From Physcia stellaris (Eukaryota > Ascomycota > Lecanoromycetes > Caliciales > Physciaceae), in assembly GCA_018902385.1 (NCBI GenBank), contig JABSSW010000019.1, forward strand, positions 310,001-374,000: a stretch of DNA of 64,000 bases, given 5' to 3'. Shown here piece by piece: positions 1 to 11,053 of this stretch. The notes beneath the pieces are model-generated. The model was given only the letters and a program-made list of their open reading frames with translations, searched no databases and was not told the DNA's origin. How positions within the stretch are numbered: position 1 is the first letter of the stretch; each line of letters begins with the position of its first letter. A program made the translations under genes and the position numbers.

Positions 1-40
1 TACTCTACGTCACGTAGTAGAACGTTGGCAATTTTCTAAA

Positions 41-1297
41 ATGTCTGGCGGCGGCGTAGGGACTCACCAGATATCGCTGATTCAAAGAAGAGTATCTAAT
101 TTAGAAGTGCAGGACAGAGAGCCAGTTTTCCCCACCCGACAGTCGCTGGGTGCTATGAAAAGCAAGCTGAAGGGCGCCGAGACAGGACATAGTCTATTGA
201 AGAGGAAAAGTGAGGCCTTGACGAAGTAAGCTATGCAACGCATGTTTCCAACAACTGCTAATGGTCGTCAAATAGACGCTTCCGAGGTACTCATGATCTG
301 ATGCTAATAGGATGAGATACTGAACCAATCAGAAATTACCAAACGAATCGATGAAGCCAAGCGCAAAATGGGCCGGGTGATGCAAATAGCAGCGTTCTCT
401 TTGGCCGAGGTGACCTATGCTGTGGGTGGCGACATTGGTTATCAAATACAGGAGTCGGCCAAAAATGCTCGCTTCCGGGTCAGGACCAAACAAGAAAACG
501 TATCAGGCGTATTCTTACCTGCCTTCGAAAGCTACACCAAGGACGAGAACAACGACTTCGGCTTAACCGGTTTAGGCAAAGGAGGTCAACAGGTTCAGCG
601 CTGCAGAGAAACTTACTCAAGAGCAGTGGAGACATTGGTGGAGCTGGCGAGTTTACAGGTCTGCAACCTCGTTCTCTTCCAATGTCCATGATTGCTGAGC
701 TAGTTTCAGACAGCTTTTGTAATTTTAGATGAAGTAATCAAGGTGGTAAACAGAAGAGGTAAGCCCAGCGTACAGTCTCCCTTGCTGACGCAAACTAAAT
801 CAATTACACAGTTAATGCCATGTGAGTTGCACGAGAACCCAACAAATGTAGTGGCTTTGCTAAACACAAATTTTTCGTTCCTCGAAGTGAGCACGTAAGT
901 GCTGCTAGCAACGAGAAAATTTGGATTCCCCATTGACTGACATGTGTAGGTCATCATACCTCGAACGGAGAATACCATTAAGTGTATGTTTGAGCGCTCT
1001 TTTAACCAGCACACATATGCTAATAGCGAGACAGACATTAACTCGGAGCTGGACGAACTTGATCGGGAGGAGTTTTATCGGTTGAAAAAGGTGGAACTGG
1101 TTGAGTTCGCAACGGATCAGATCATTGGCTAACAGTGTGTCTTTCAGGTCAAAAACAACAAACAGCGAGACAATGAGATCGCGGAAAAGGCCGAAGCGGA
1201 AAAAGGCAAGAGACGGGACAGTGACAAGGAGAACGAAGCTGGACCGGAGGCCAAGGATGTCCTGGGTGAGCAAGAGGACCAGGATGTAATTTTCTAG
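41..1297 (+). CDS. VMA8: V-type proton ATPase subunit D (ten exons, three microexons)
   Basis: Subunit D is part of the central rotor stalk of the V1 sector of the vacuolar H+-ATPase and couples ATP hydrolysis to proton pumping. My exon model is 41-55, 113-225, 276-286, 333-658, 710-758, 812-821, 888-894, 950-983, 1035-1090 and 1148-1297: 771 nt, 256 residues, the usual size for the family. Recognisable blocks are FPTR...LKGAETGHSLLKRKSEALTK near the N-terminus, KMGRVMQIAAFSLAEV, GLGKGGQQVQR, VETLVELASLQ, the IIPRTENTIKYINSELDELDREEF helix and the acidic C-terminus ending QDVIF. Introns start GT and end AG. The 11-nt exon 276-286 supplies K-R-F-R-E and rescues a junction that otherwise fails. 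The 10-nt and 7-nt exons supply N-A-I and I-E-H. The gene converges on its neighbour with ~195 bp between stops. Identity is near certain; the microexons are inferred from frame and family conservation. Confidence 0.95.
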
Positions 1298-1492
1298 TGG
1301 CCAATCCTTCCCTGATCGAACACAATGTATGCTTCTCTCTGCTATTCTCGTTGTGATGGACACTCAAGTTGACTATTCCCAGGCGCTAGTCCCTGCTTGT
1401 CGTTGTTTGTAAGTCATGATCCAGATGGCAGTTCCTAGGTTTCTAGTCCTGTTGGGCCGCAATGTGTGCAAGCTAGGCGCCAGTGTTATCTT

Positions 1493-2362
1493 TCATTGCC
1501 GTTGGTATACAACTTTCATGATCTTGCCCTCGTCTCCAAGTGCCATGCCGGCCGTCCTTTCTTTCGCGCTGATGGCACCAGCTTCTGCTTCGTATTCAAC
1601 GAACGCTATTCCCGTCCTTCCAGGCACGAGTCGAACCTCCCTAAATCCTTCGAATCTGCCGAATATTGATGTGAGACTGTCGACATCGTAATTGTCTGGT
1701 AGATTCTGCACGAAGAGGATCTTGTTCGGCGGTAGGTACTCTTCCGGCACGACGGCACCTGCTGCTGGGTTCGAGGATTTGAGGCCCGCTCCACGTGAGG
1801 CTTTGACGGGTCTGGCGGCACCAGCGTCTGGTGCGGCCACTGCTGCCGACCTCTTCAGCTTCTTCTGGATCTCGGCTGCTTCTGCAGCTTGCTTTCGCTC
1901 TAGAATCACTCAAATTTTAACGACGTTCGCCGAGTGCTCGACTTAACTCCATACCTTTTTCGGCCAGTCTTCTCCGCTTGTGAGATTCCAGCTCTTCCGA
2001 GGTGCCCTCCTTCGCAACGGTCGCGTCGCTTCTCGTCTTGGCATAGTCCAGTAGCATAGGCTTCTCGAACAATTCGAACCCTTGAACTTCCTTGATTGCC
2101 CGCTCGGCAGACTGAGTGTCGTCGAAGACGATGAAAGCTTGTCCTTTGGCTTTGATGTTAGACTTGGCCACCAGGTCAATGATATTGCCGTATTCGGAGA
2201 AAATCTCAGCAAGAGCCTCCTTCATTTGATCGATCTTAATGCGCTCTTCGAGGTTTTTGACGTATACGCTGGGAGTTTGTTAGTGCAAACGAGCTCAAGG
2301 ATTTGGAGATAGACCGACGTGGGACTCGGCGCATGCATGACACCACCCTGTGCTCCTGCCAT
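1493..2362 (-). CDS. MSL1: U2 snRNP B'' / U1A-family RNA-binding protein (two RRMs)
   Basis: This is a small nuclear spliceosomal protein of the U1A/U2B''/SNF family, which binds a U1 or U2 snRNA stem-loop. The model is complement(1493-1899, 1955-2268, 2319-2362): 765 nt, 254 residues. Both introns are about 50 nt with GT-AG ends (intron 2 is 1900-1954, donor GTATGG). RRM1 begins VYVKNLEERIKID (RNP2) with RNP1-like GQAFIVF, then the family-typical KPMLLDYAKTRSD after strand 4. A lysine/arginine and alanine-rich linker follows. RRM2 has PPNKILFVQNLP and REVRLVPGRTGIAFVEY, which is highly diagnostic of this family. Having two RRMs makes it more U1A/SNF-like than the short yeast Msl1, so the symbol is a best guess; it may serve U2, U1 or both. 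Confidence 0.9.
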
Positions 2363-2663
2363 AGCACTTTTTTAGTATTCAGTTCAAGATTTATTGGCCT
2401 CGGGCGTGCAGAGAGAGTTGAAGCTCGAGGACGCTAATATTGTCTCGGAACCTCGTTCCGTTAGCGTCGGCACGATCGTTTGTGCTAAACCCCGCAAAAT
2501 CCGTGGGTCTGACTCGCCGAGACAACGCTAACACTAGTGAGGTAAGACGTTGCACGGAATATTCTCCGTCTTTGTAGATGTCAAGAACCAATCAGATTTC
2601 ACCCACTTCTTATTTACCTGTTTATTTTATGAGTCAAATACAGTCATGTTAAATCATTGTTGA
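2363..2663. promoter_or_regulatory. divergent intergenic region between the snRNP gene and CCA1
   Basis: These ~300 bp separate two genes transcribed away from each other, so the promoters of both must lie here or overlap it. I see no clear TATA box or named operator. A 66-codon minus-strand frame at 2391-2591 matches nothing I recognise, so I do not call it a gene. Confidence 0.5.
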
Positions 2664-4433
2664 ATGTTGCTTTTCAAACGAAGCTGCTCTCGCTTTGGTT
2701 CTATTCGTTTTCGACAACCTATCAGGCTAGTATCAGAGCTCCGTCGTGAACGAGTCATGATGAAGAAAACTTTGCCATTGTCCGATCTTACTGAGGTCGA
2801 ATGTCAAATTCGGCAGCTCTTATTGGATATATCAGATCATATCGGCAATCTGCAGGAACACACCAGGCCAGAACTTAGATTTGCTGGTGGCTGGGTCAGA
2901 GACAAACTCCTGGGAACGGAAAGCGATGATATCGATGTTTGTATTGATAACATGACTGGTTACAACTTCGCCAACCTGGCCAAGGCCTTTGTCGATAGTA
3001 AATACGACTTGGAAACCGCCCAGAAAATGCTTGGGAGGCTGGCCAAGATTGAGGTTAATCCCGAGAAATCGAAGCACCTCGAAACCACGGTCATGCGGGT
3101 TTTTGGGCTGCACCTTGATTTTGTAAATCTTCGGAAAGAAGTCTATGATCAAAGCAGTCGGACACCATCTATGACGTTTGGTACAGCTGAGGAAGATGCC
3201 CTTCGCCGAGACTCAACCGTCAACTCTCTATTCTTTAACCTTACGTCTTTGGAGGTGGAAGATTTCACGGGGAGAGGTATTGACGATCTGGAGCATCATG
3301 TTATCAAAACGCCGCTGGCGCCATTGGAAACCTTTCGTGATGACCCATTGCGAGTCCTTAGGCACATACGTTTTGCAAGCAGACTAGGATTCACCATTGC
3401 GCCTGAGGACAAGCAGGCAATGAGCGACCCAGCTATCCAGAAAGCATTAAAGCTTAAGATCAGCCGAGAAAGAATCGGAGTGGAGGTCGAAAAGATGTTC
3501 AAGGGTAAAACCATTACTCACTATGCAGTCCAGTAAATCTGACCAATTCCTTAGGTCCAGATCCTCTCAAAGCACTGTCCCTGATCGAGGAACTCGGGCT
3601 GTATAAAATCATTTTTTCCCCTTTAGATGAGAGCTTCAACTCTAGCAGCAACATGCATGAAGCACCGAAAGTTGCGTTGTCATCGTTAACACCGGACATA
3701 TTCATCTCAAAGTTCCAGAGTAACATGATCCATTCAGAAGACCCCTATCACGTCTGGCTACTTTTCGCGCTGGTTCCATGGGCAAAGGTTGCCTCCCCGA
3801 GGCCCAAATTGCTAAAAGGCAGACCATTAAGCGCAGCAGCTACAGTCGCACAAAATGGTCTCAAGGCACCGAACAAGGCACCGAACGACATCATCAATAT
3901 AGTGACGGATGCTTCCAACTGTGTATGTGAGATCCAAGAAATGATGGCCCAAGCGGTCAACAATAGCTACCTTGTAGATGGCTTCGGTGGAGAAGATGTA
4001 CGCCAACATCAAGATCTTGCCTCACTGCGGGTGAGGTACGGCACAGCTATACGCCGGTGGGGTACCCACTGGCGCCTATGTGTGATGTATGCATTCTTTG
4101 TCCAAGTGTTTGAAAATAGCTCAGCCGGTAAGTGCCACACCATCTGAATACAGCATTCGCTGACCTCTTCGAGATTGGCAGAACATATTCGAGAGCTATA
4201 CAGGGTGGCTCTCACAGATTGAGTCACTCGAATTGCTTGACGTTTGCTCCCTCAAACCTTTGGTAAACGGCACAGAGCTCAAGAAGGCTCTGGGTGCCGA
4301 AGGAGGCCAGTGGACGAAAACAGCCACTGGGATGGTCATTGACTGGCAACTTCGTAACCCCAAAGACATGGACCCCAGCAGAGCAATGGCAGAGATACAA
4401 AGACGAAAAGGGGAGCTAGATCTAACAAAATGA
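2664..4433 (+). CDS. CCA1: CCA tRNA nucleotidyltransferase, mitochondrial/cytosolic
   Basis: This enzyme adds the 3' CCA to tRNAs. The model is 2664-3504, 3555-4127 and 4174-4433: 1674 nt, 557 residues. Introns are 3505-3554 and 4128-4173, the latter 46 nt with donor GTAAGT and a CGCTGAC branch site. Class II polymerase-beta superfamily motifs are present: FAGGWVRDKLLG near residue 72, the metal-binding DDID at about 88-91, the LRRDSTVNSLFFNL block at about 180 and DDPLRVLRHIRFASRLGF from about 226, then SRERIGVEVEKM. Residues 1-31 are Arg-rich and lack acidic residues apart from two Glu near the end, like a mitochondrial targeting sequence. In-frame Met codons at 2757 and 2760 would give a form without it, matching the dual-start use known for yeast CCA1. 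An insertion of about 25 residues (KAPNKAPND region) sits in the C-terminal half. Confidence 0.93.
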
Positions 4434-5252
4434 TTGAGTTCATTGTCAACAGGGCGATTCTCAAACACCGCGCCCAATGGCGCTGGTTTTGAAGGCGCCG
4501 CTCTACTGAGTACTGTTGACCACGAAGCCACTTCCTCACAAGGGGCGAATAAAAGAGAGAGTTCGGAACCAAAAGCAACGAGAAGACAACTTTCTCTGTA
4601 TCATCGACTAGGGGTAGTTATGGTAATTGGCCCCTATGTTAGGACAAACACCAAGGCTAATACCCGATATGATTCAGTGCTTTAACAAAAAGGTCTATGA
4701 TATACCCATTGTCCCAAGCCCAGCCACCTTCACGTGGACTAGCGAAGGTCATAGAGAAACTGTTGCAGATAGTACAGGTTGACGCTGTTTTGTACTAAGT
4801 CGAGTCACGTGAATAACTCACGGGACTTGTTTGGGTTTTCCGTAGGGTAATGTACCTTACTGAGTGTACAGAGATTTGTGATCCTTACCTAGGTACACAT
4901 AACAAATAAAAATTGGTATCTATCAAATAGGTTCTTCAACAGGAACACGTTGCAAGCTGCTTCGGATGTAACAACGAGGGTAGCTCTCCAGTGGTCTTTC
5001 GAGCGGCTTGGACACAATTTTCAACAATTTGACATTCTCGCCTTTGGTACCCACAGTACCTTATCAGTGGAAAGTGTCGGTATTCCGTATTGTATTTACT
5101 GTTGGTTGTGAAGGCTTAGGGTTACGAGTTGAACTGGCCCAAGTGGCTAAGGTACATGTATCTCCATGTTACTTCATGTGTGGTAATCCCGGCAACAACG
5201 CCCACGGGTATTGTTGTGGAAGGTCCGTTTGTACTACGAGCTTCATGGCGGC
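4434..5252. other. intergenic region between CCA1 and the TTI2-like gene
   Basis: About 820 bp between tandem plus-strand genes. Short frames occur but none has recognisable protein content. It probably holds the CCA1 3' UTR and the promoter and 5' UTR of the next gene. Confidence 0.5.
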
Positions 5253-7142
5253 ATGGACTTTGAAGCATTACGATTAGCCGCCTGGGCTATTGTGGATACC
5301 GAAGGAACTCCGGATCAATTGCTTTCAGAGAATTTAAGCCACCCATTTCCCGTCGAAGGAGATTTCCTGCAGACGTTGGGATTGACGAACAGTCTACCAA
5401 ATGGAGAGGTTGATCTCGAAGTGCGACATAGTTACCTTTCTTAATGGCTTGCTCTGACTATTAGCTTAGAAACTTTACCATGACGTGCTCATCGCAGAAT
5501 TTTGCTTCAGAAAATCTCACGGTGTCCAATCGCCGCTGCTAGATTGGGATGCAATAGTCCGCCTACAAAGTCATCTATCGCTAATTATGCTGCCTGGAGA
5601 CTCTTTTGCCGAACCCTCACCCTATGCTCAAGGTATAGTGTTCTCATCTATTTTCTTTTAGTGCCTCTGTTTATCAGGAGGTAGAGCAACACACCGTCTC
5701 ACTGTCGAGACGCTGTACGAGGCTCCGCGCCATATATGCCGTCGGACTTCGGTTGCTGTCACATCTACAGAGAGTTGGGGATACGAATAGTCATGAGCTA
5801 CCTGTAGAGCTAATACTATGCCTGGCATCTTACACGAATATTGAAGATCCATGGACAGCTCAGACTTCCTACCTTGAAGCGTCCGCTTATCTGAAGGAGT
5901 GCCTGGCGAGGATAGAGGATAGGCCAACGGGGATCCAAGCCCTCCTCACCAAGTTACTTCACGAGAACGTGAAGCCGGCTTTTGCGAAATCGAAAAACTC
6001 CGCTGTCACACCTGCTGGTCGGAAGGCAATATCGGCACTTCCGCCTAAGCTCGAAGCAAGTATTGACGAGATGAAATTGAAGCCATGGAAGTACAGTCAA
6101 GTGTATATTGTCACCGTATTCGAATGGATCTTGATACAGCTAGACGTTCGCCTTCCCCTTCCGTGTCCGGATGGTCAGAAACACTGCTAATTAGGAATGC
6201 ACCAGGCTTCATCGTTAGAGTCGAATTGGCCCCTCTTGATACCACCTTTGCTAGCACTTCTCGACGACGCTTCCACGGCCTACAAGATCCGAGGCTGCTC
6301 GCTACTCACCAGCTTCCTCAGAACCGTTTCTCCGCGGCTTCTTGAACGTACAGGATTAGGCGAAGTCTTTCAGGAGGCTCTAACCCCCTGCCTGCTCTAC
6401 CTGCCTGAGTTGACTCCAGAGCTCGAATCGCTTCGATTACTGCGTATCATATACCCTACTTTACTCATTCTCGTTCGGACCAGGTTTCCTGAAGAGAGGG
6501 ATCAGGAATGCAAACAGAAGGCCCTCGATCATATCTTTCGATGTGGTATCTTGAAGGGGTTCGCGCTCGCTGGGGAAAATGTCCGGATAGCAGAATGCCT
6601 TATCCGGAGAATGTCAGATATAGTGGAAGAGATGGGTATTGCGAGCTGTCAGCACTTGAAGGTATGTATCTATTATTTATTTCACCATGGCGCGCCGTCC
6701 TTTGCCGGAGTCTCAGGTTCAGGTCGCCGATTGTCCAGGTGTCCAAGCAGATACTACCGTCGTCTCCTCAAATGGTATTCCTCTGTTAATGCGTCCACAG
6801 CATATCCTTCCTCTTCTGTCCGAAATATTTACAAACCCTTTCGCAACGGCTTACCCGCCATTGCTACTTGCGGCATTGCACGTCATCCGTTCGGTGATTA
6901 TTCGTTGCTGGCCTCGAATAGCACATCACAGAGTCGAGATTATAAAAGGCTTGGGGTTTTGCTGGTGCAAAATTCTCGAAGATGACAAGGAGCGATCCTC
7001 GGATATATCACAAGTCCAGACCGAAGTAAAGAACAGTGTGAGACTGCTTACCGCGGTGGTGAAGCGGGAGATCGATGTAGCAGCCGAGTATCGCATGTTG
7101 ACAAGAAGCGATTGTAGGCTAACGGAATTATTGGTAACATGA
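5253..7142 (+). CDS. TTI2: Tel2-interacting protein 2 (TTI2)-like protein
   Basis: TTI2 works with Tel2 and Tti1 as the TTT co-chaperone that helps fold and stabilise PIKK kinases (TOR, ATM/ATR). The model is 5253-5430, 5498-5632, 5685-6145, 6206-6661 and 6717-7142: 1656 nt, 551 residues, all junctions in frame. The protein is mostly alpha-helical and HEAT-like. The clearest family signal is the block after exon 4 begins (6206): N-W-P-L-L-I-P-P-L-L-A-L-L-D-D followed by a KIRGCSLL-like helix, and later LPLLSEIFTNPF with LLLAALHVIRSVI. I chose the ATG at 5253 (MDFEALRLAAW) because a stop lies upstream in frame at 5184 and there is no earlier in-frame ATG. Splice sites at 5431 (GTTACC) and 5684 are weaker than the others. 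The family call rests on pattern recognition and is moderately certain. Confidence 0.72.
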
Positions 7143-7546
7143 GTACTACCCGCGTATGTGCTTGTATCCGCGACTGGTAATTGCAATCGTATGTCGCAAC
7201 GCTAGAAGTCTTGCGCTAGTATTAGTTATCGTGCAAATGAATAGTATTGGGCTGATAGAATTGAGGTAAGAATAACGTTGACGAGAGTCAGCCGATCCTG
7301 CCATGTTGCCCACCAACTTGTAGAAGATGTATAGGACAAAACGGAACATTCAGCTCATACGACACAATCTCCATGGGAGTGTTCAACAGGTCCGCGTTAT
7401 GCAGGTTCCAAATGAGGACCTCATGACCCAAAATGTCTACGCCCATTGGGTGATATAGGACCAACGTCAGAATTTCACCACTATAGTAATCAATAAGAAA
7501 TTAGAGGTCATAATGTCTCAACGAACAGCCGGGAACTGCCTAGACA
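7143..7546. other. convergent intergenic region
   Basis: About 400 bp between the stop codons of the TTI2-like gene and FIG4, which face each other. It should contain both 3' UTRs. I see no gene or RNA in it. Confidence 0.5.
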
Positions 7547-10500
7547 TCATGGGTCCAGTCGTTGCTGCTTAAACAACGATTTGCCCTTGAGCCATTGCCG
7601 ATAGGCTTTATACCTTTTCTTGGGCGTGTCGGCTTCGAAAACGGTCAGAGGATCCTCTCCAACGTTCAGAAACTCTGTATAGTCGGCAATGTCTTCTTCG
7701 TTGGATGGCATACTTATCATAGCATCGGGCGCGTTGCTGTTGATGTGAACGAGAAAATCCGCGTTCGGGTTGGGCGGGATGTCTGTCGTGGTCACCAACG
7801 GTAGATTCAATGGGTGACTAATGTAGCGTTGATACTCGTGTGCCTCGCTGTCAGTGACCGAGGGGTTGAGAGAATTTGAGTAGAATTGATTGAGGGTCCA
7901 CTGGGTCACCGCTGATTTATCCTTCACCGGCTTGCCAGCGCTACCATCGTCCTTCGCCGCTTGCACGATACCATGACTATTCAACTCTACATTTTGCATG
8001 ACACCAGACCGCAATGGTGTGGATTCACTTAGTTGAGAGTGGAGCCAACTCGGCAGCTCTGTATGCTTTGTTGGAGAAATGACCTGAGGAGCGCCCGCTG
8101 ACCGATCAGTGGATGTGCCCTCTTGCGGTGTTACAATGGACACTTCTTTCCTCTGCCGTACCTTCTCGGGAGTGTCGTGGTCATGCGTCGCTCTGACGCG
8201 AAATGGGCTCAAATCGTATTTGCCGTCTTGCGTCGACTTGAATGGTATGTAGCGGAAGGTGGAATTCATCTTGTAAGAGAAGACTTTCCCAAAGGACGAT
8301 AATGCCAAAGGTCGGTAGTATTCAAGCCAGTAATCGTCAAAAAACGAGAGTGATTTGCCGGCTAATGGCCCTTGAGGCTGCGTTGCATCGGGGAGCTCTC
8401 TGGTTCTGAGATTTTCAGGGGTATACCACTTGATATAGCTCTTACGCGATTTGCCCGACCAGAGCCGTGGGTCGGCGTGATGGAGGTAGTAGTCCGTTGT
8501 GAGATCCCACAGCATCGGTTGCCCTTGTACGAATATGTAATTTCCCAGGAAGAGATTGTAAGCTTCCTGTCGCTGTCTGTCGAGAAAAGAATTATTGTAG
8601 TAGCGCTTGAAGCTCTCCACCATGTCTCGGGAGTGGCTCGTCCATTGATTGATTTTCCTGTATGTTTCCATGGTATTGACTAGGTGTGAACCACCGTATT
8701 GGATGGCTATTGTATCACCATGATCATGATACCTGATATCAAGGTTTCAACAAGTGATGAACAGTCGAAGGGATCAAGGCTTACATATGTGTAAAGAGAT
8801 TGACAGCATCTGTATCATAATCGACGGAAGTGTCGCTGATGACTCCCAGAGCGTGTAGTTGATGCCCAAGCGCGCGTTTACCGATTACAAACTGTGCGGC
8901 ATTCGTTCTATCCAAACAGTCTATGCAATTGGTCCTAGCAACCCCATTTTGCATTTGTAAGTCTTTAGACTCAGTGCTACCATTGCGGAAGAACCCCGTT
9001 GCCGTTACTACATCTTCCGCGATCGATTCGAGTGTACCGATCACATCTTGATCGCGACTGGTGAAACGATTAAGCTCGTATCTTCTGACAGACAAGGGTT
9101 GAGGCACAGGTTACCTTTTCGACGCTCGGCTCATGTCCCAGGCCTTATACAAGGTTGTTTTATCTTTGGGCAGAAACTGATTAAGATACTCTATTGCATT
9201 GGTGTACTCCTTTAGCAAGATAGACTCGCGGGGTGTCCGCTCCCGAGACTGATCTAGATCAGTCACGAGGCCAAGGGCCAGTAAGTCGAACATACCTTGA
9301 CGAGGTTGAGCACATAAAGAGGGGCTCCGTATCTTTCAAAAAGATCGTCAAAGTGGAGCGCAGCAGCGCTGTAAAAAGGATCTATGAGATTCACTAAGGA
9401 GAATCAGTGGGAGAATATTTACGTATCATTGGTTGTCCTACTCTCAATATCTGGCTTTGGGGTGACTCCTGTGTTGTCTTGAGTCCAGTACAGCGGAATG
9501 CTGCCCCGATGCTGCACATAGGAGGTGTAGTTTGGATTAGCGAATAATTCGGGCCCTGGCCCATGGAAAGACGTTGTGAGCATCTCAGAGACGATCTGCT
9601 CCGTCTCAACATCATTGGCAACGTATCCCTGCTTATGTCGTTAGCCGCTTTTTGAGACAGAGCGGAAGACTTCTGAACCAGATCGTTAGCACCTCGCTTC
9701 AAAAAACGTGCGCCAGCAAAGAAGCGAGACCGTCTCGCGATGATCGTTATATAGATCGTTCTGCCGTAAATTGAGAGCCCTGTGCACAGAATTTTAATCA
9801 GGTAGAATAATTAATGATGTTGCCGGCTTACTAGCTTGGTCTACAAATCCATGGATGACTGGGAGACACCAGTCGTCGGTATTTCTAAGCGCGCGTGATG
9901 CCGGATCGAGCAAATGGTGATTCCAGACGAACATTGAATTATGTGAACGTTCGGGTATGTCAGCGTTACCACTGCGTAGGGTTTGTCGCTCTCGGACAAT
10001 GTTGTGCTGCAAGGTTCTTGTAATGTCATAAGAGTAGCTAAAATAGAAGGATCTTGAAAGATCAAGATTACTAAGGATGCCAACAAAGCGTGTTTCCTCA
10101 GCGTCACGATCTAGTCTGAAGCGCGAGGAAGAAGAGACTGTCAAGGAAACGAGTTCGGTACCGTCTACCTGATAGATGTAATGGCCTCCAATCATGGCGA
10201 CTTGACTACGTTTTGTAATTAGAAGCATGTAGTAAGCACCGGTAAACCTGATAAAGCCAAGGAGACCCCAAGTACTACACTTGAGTCTCAAGCCTCCAGA
10301 AACTCTGTTCCCGTCGTCGACGGCATTGAGAAGCTGGTTCATCTCCTTCTTGGTGTACACGATCTCATCTTCAGCAACGATCAGGTCTCCAGAGTCGGCT
10401 GTCCGGTCTATTTTCAGGATTCTAAATTTTCTGTCCGTGATATCTCCTCCAACCAGGTAGTATCGGCTTGTCGTCTCATAGAGAGAGAATTTATGCATTT

Positions 10501-11053
10501 TACACACACCTTCCTCTCCAACCTTCTCATACAATGCCCCCTTGTTTCTATGCATCGCCGACGTAGGGCTAGCGGATCGCTGAAAGCCTTTTGCGGTCGC
10601 CGGCTCCTCGTCCTCCCCCTCGGATGGCATTCGCTTTGCGGAAGGCTTAGGAGATGTTGGTGTGTTGTTGGAGAGCTGCGGAAACGATGGCGGTTCCGGA
10701 AGCATACCGAGCCTTTGGGCTTCTGCTGCAGTACTAGCGGGGCTCTGACTGTCGGCAGAACCAGGCTTTTCACAGGTGGTTCCATCATTGCGTGAATTGA
10801 GTTGCTCATGTGAGGATATGTCGTCCGTAGGTAAGGCTGATTCATCAACCGACAAGGGTCGTGAATGGCCATTTGCGGTCCCAAAGGTTGCATCAGCCGC
10901 TTGGTCGATCGCTAAAGAAACCATGCCTCCAAAGTCCTGCACAGCAACGTATTGGGTGAGGGAAAATTCGAGCCTTGCGGAATGAGAAAACCCACCGCGC
11001 AGCTGAGTGAGGTAAAGTTTGGTCTGACCGGCTCTCATGTTGGGTCTAGACAA
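7547..11053 (-). CDS. FIG4: polyphosphoinositide phosphatase, SAC domain
   Basis: Fig4 is the PtdIns(3,5)P2 5-phosphatase of the vacuole/endolysosome and is also a structural partner in the Fab1-Vac14 complex. The model is complement(7547-8732, 8785-9057, 9115-9248, 9296-9393, 9442-9628, 9679-9779, 9832-11053): 3201 nt, up to 1066 residues. SAC-domain blocks include [59 protein letters not shown] and [12 protein letters not shown]. The catalytic CX5R is N-C-I-D-C-L-D-R-T, Cys about residue 625 (8925-8927) and Arg at 8907-8909. All six introns give clean in-frame joins. The start is uncertain: ATG 11053 begins a Ser/Pro-rich extension without family similarity, and the in-frame ATG at 10924 (MVSLAIDQ) would give 1023 residues. 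A short acidic/Pro-rich stretch precedes the conserved [15 protein letters not shown] start of the SAC domain. Confidence 0.94.

Noticed and set aside
480-689. Minus-strand frame of 69 codons opposite VMA8
   Set aside because: It lies antisense to a confidently identified exon and has no recognisable content.
2391-2591. Minus-strand frame of 66 codons in the divergent promoter region
   Set aside because: No similarity recognised; more likely chance or part of a 5' leader.
9394-9702. Minus-strand frame of 102 codons within FIG4
   Set aside because: It reads the wrong frame after running through the intron at 9629-9678; the true exons account for the sequence.
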